Origin: Thalassospira sp. UBA1131
GTDB lineage: Bacteria > Pseudomonadota > Alphaproteobacteria > Rhodospirillales > Thalassospiraceae
DNA length: 7,123 bases
Direction: 5' to 3'
Assembly (NCBI RefSeq): GCF_002311515.1
Contig: NZ_DCAO01000045.1
Location: 1-7,123, forward strand
Part shown: positions 6,058 to 7,123 of the stretch, piece by piece
Layout of the letters: each line of letters starts with the position of its first letter
Position numbering within the stretch: position 1 is the stretch's first letter
The notes under the pieces: model-generated
What the model saw: the letters and a program-made list of their open reading frames with translations, nothing else
Database searches by the model: none
Told to the model about the DNA's origin: nothing
Position numbers and translations under genes: made by a program

Positions 6058-6930
6058 ATGCCCCACACAATCGGCTTTCTTGGCGCTGGCCGCATGGCAT
6101 CGGCGATGATCAAACGCCTGCTTTCAAAGGGGTATGACGTCAAGGTCTGGAACAGAAACAAAGCCAAGCTTGACCTGCTTGTAGCCCTTGGCGCGGTCGC
6201 CTGCGACACACCGGCAATGGCCGCCAAAGATGTCGATACCGTGATTTCATTTATGTCTGATGACGCGGCAGCACGCTCTGTTTGGCTGGGCGATGATGGT
6301 GCGCTGGCCACCATGCGAAAAGACAGCATTGCGATTGAATGCTCCACCCTGTCGCACGCCTTTGTGCTTGAGCTTTCAAAAACAATAGAGGCTGCTGGTG
6401 TACGATATGTTGATAGCCCGGTAACGGGTATTCCCATCGATGTTGAAGCGGGCAACACCATCTTTTTGATCGGAGCTGCGCCTGAAACCCTTGATCGCAT
6501 TACCCCGATCCTCAATGACACCGGCAAAAAGACCATTCATTTCGGCCCGATCGGATCCGGCACGGTTTACAAGTTGATGCACAACTTGCTCGGCGCTGTT
6601 CATATTGCTGCCGCCGCCGAACTGGTCGCGGTCGCGCAAAAGGCGGGGCTTGATGGCCAAACCGTTGCCGATACCTTTGCCATTGGCGCAAATGCCAGTG
6701 GGTCCGGCCTTATGACGGTTCCTGGCATGGTCAGCGGCAATCATCACGAAAACATCCACTTCACCAATGCCTTGCGCGCCACGGATGCATCCTATGCGGT
6801 TGCCTTGGTCAAGGAACTCGGCATGTCGACGCCAGTTGGCCAAAGTGCGTTTGAAGTGTTCGAAATGGCAACAAAGTCCGGACTTGGCGACTTGGCACAA
6901 AGTGCGGTGATAGAAACGCTGAAAGCTTAG
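6058..6930 (+). CDS. NAD(P)-dependent beta-hydroxyacid dehydrogenase (3-hydroxyisobutyrate dehydrogenase family)
   Basis: Cytosolic oxidoreductase of the family that includes 3-hydroxyisobutyrate dehydrogenase, tartronate semialdehyde reductase and glyoxylate/succinic semialdehyde reductase. It has 290 residues, the usual length. The N-terminal Rossmann domain has IGFLGAGRMASAM at 5-17, in place of the common GLGxMGxxM. WNRN at 31-34 ends the second beta strand, and arginine there commonly goes with NADP preference. The substrate motif reads DSPVTGIP (119-126) where DAPVSGG is typical. GSGTVYKLMHN (166-176) carries the catalytic lysine K172 and N176, followed by the all-helical dimerisation domain. 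The ATG at 6058 is preferred over GTG at 6055 on ribosome-site spacing. The gene starts 26 bp after the phaC terminator and has little room for its own promoter, so readthrough may contribute. Substrate cannot be named from sequence; relation to PHA metabolism is only positional. Confidence 0.88.
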   Translation: MPHTIGFLGAGRMASAMIKRLLSKGYDVKVWNRNKAKLDLLVALGAVACDTPAMAAKDVDTVISFMSDDAAARSVWLGDDGALATMRKDSIAIECSTLSHAFVLELSKTIEAAGVRYVDSPVTGIPIDVEAGNTIFLIGAAPETLDRITPILNDTGKKTIHFGPIGSGTVYKLMHNLLGAVHIAAAAELVAVAQKAGLDGQTVADTFAIGANASGSGLMTVPGMVSGNHHENIHFTNALRATDASYAVALVKELGMSTPVGQSAFEVFEMATKSGLGDLAQSAVIETLKA

Positions 6931-7123
6931 TTAGCTGTGGCCGCCTGCTGCTGTTCCAAAAGCGGTTCATAGCGCGCGTCGGTCAATGTCTTGAGGAAGG
7001 CGACAATGGCATCGATGCGCTTTTCATCAAGGGCATCGCCCTGCTCAAGCTCTTTAAGCGAAATGGTCTCGGCCACTTCCGGTTCGCCCCACGGCTGGCC
7101 GGTTTCCGGGTTGGTCTGATTGA
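6927..7123 (-). CDS. C-terminal end of a probable cytochrome c peroxidase-like di-heme protein (cut by window edge)
   Basis: Reading the minus strand from the right edge gives 64 complete codons ending in TAA at 6927-6929. The tail includes RIDAIVAFLKTLTDARYEPLL (split here as RIDAIVAFLKTL, then TDARYEPLL). This matches the C-terminal helix typical of cytochrome c and di-heme cytochrome c peroxidase/MauG-type proteins, where a short helix ending in FLKTLT closes the heme domain. Such proteins are periplasmic and reduce peroxide or oxidise a partner using c-type hemes. No CxxCH heme site lies in the visible part, so the heme claim rests on this tail alone. It is convergent with the dehydrogenase, and its stop overlaps that gene's TAG by two bases. 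Another cytochrome c-domain protein is possible. Confidence 0.62.
   Translation of the reverse strand, partial: NQTNPETGQPWGEPEVAETISLKELEQGDALDEKRIDAIVAFLKTLTDARYEPLLEQQQAATAN

Overview
The window reads as an ordinary chromosomal segment of a free-living alphaproteobacterium. The likely home is Rhodospirillales, and the protein style resembles Thalassospira, but that genus is my inference from memory and not a search result. The signs are a class I polyhydroxyalkanoate synthase, an OmpA-type lipoprotein carrying the GHAS variant seen in alphaproteobacteria, and an alaC-hom gene order. No mobile element, CRISPR array, tRNA or rRNA is visible.

Layout. Positions 1-842 (minus) hold the N-terminal 280 codons of homoserine dehydrogenase, which runs off the left edge. 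Just upstream of it on the same strand is an AlaC-type aminotransferase (965-2206). A 122-bp gap between them holds a perfect 22-bp palindrome and a candidate hom promoter with a dyad over its -35. A gene-free stretch (2207-2551) follows, containing small dyads and the strong terminator of the next gene. Positions 2552-3904 (minus) encode an OmpA-family lipoprotein with a long low-complexity linker. A divergent intergenic region (3905-4165) separates it from phaC (4166-5968, plus), and is rich in short direct and inverted repeats. phaC ends in a strong intrinsic terminator. A beta-hydroxyacid dehydrogenase (6058-6930, plus) starts 26 bp after that terminator. Its stop codon overlaps the stop of a convergent gene (6927-7123, minus), of which only the C-terminus is visible; it looks like a di-heme cytochrome c peroxidase.

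How the genes relate. alaC and hom are both amino-acid metabolism: pyruvate/alanine transamination, and the aspartate-to-threonine/methionine branch. The lipoprotein is an envelope protein. phaC polymerises hydroxyacyl-CoA into storage granules and appears to be a stand-alone gene, with no phaA/phaB alongside. The dehydrogenase interconverts a hydroxyacid and its oxo or semialdehyde form, but its substrate cannot be told from sequence. I found no convincing undescribed system. The items most worth a second look are the repeat-rich phaC control region, the altered peptidoglycan-binding motif of the lipoprotein, and the atypical active-site motifs of the dehydrogenase.
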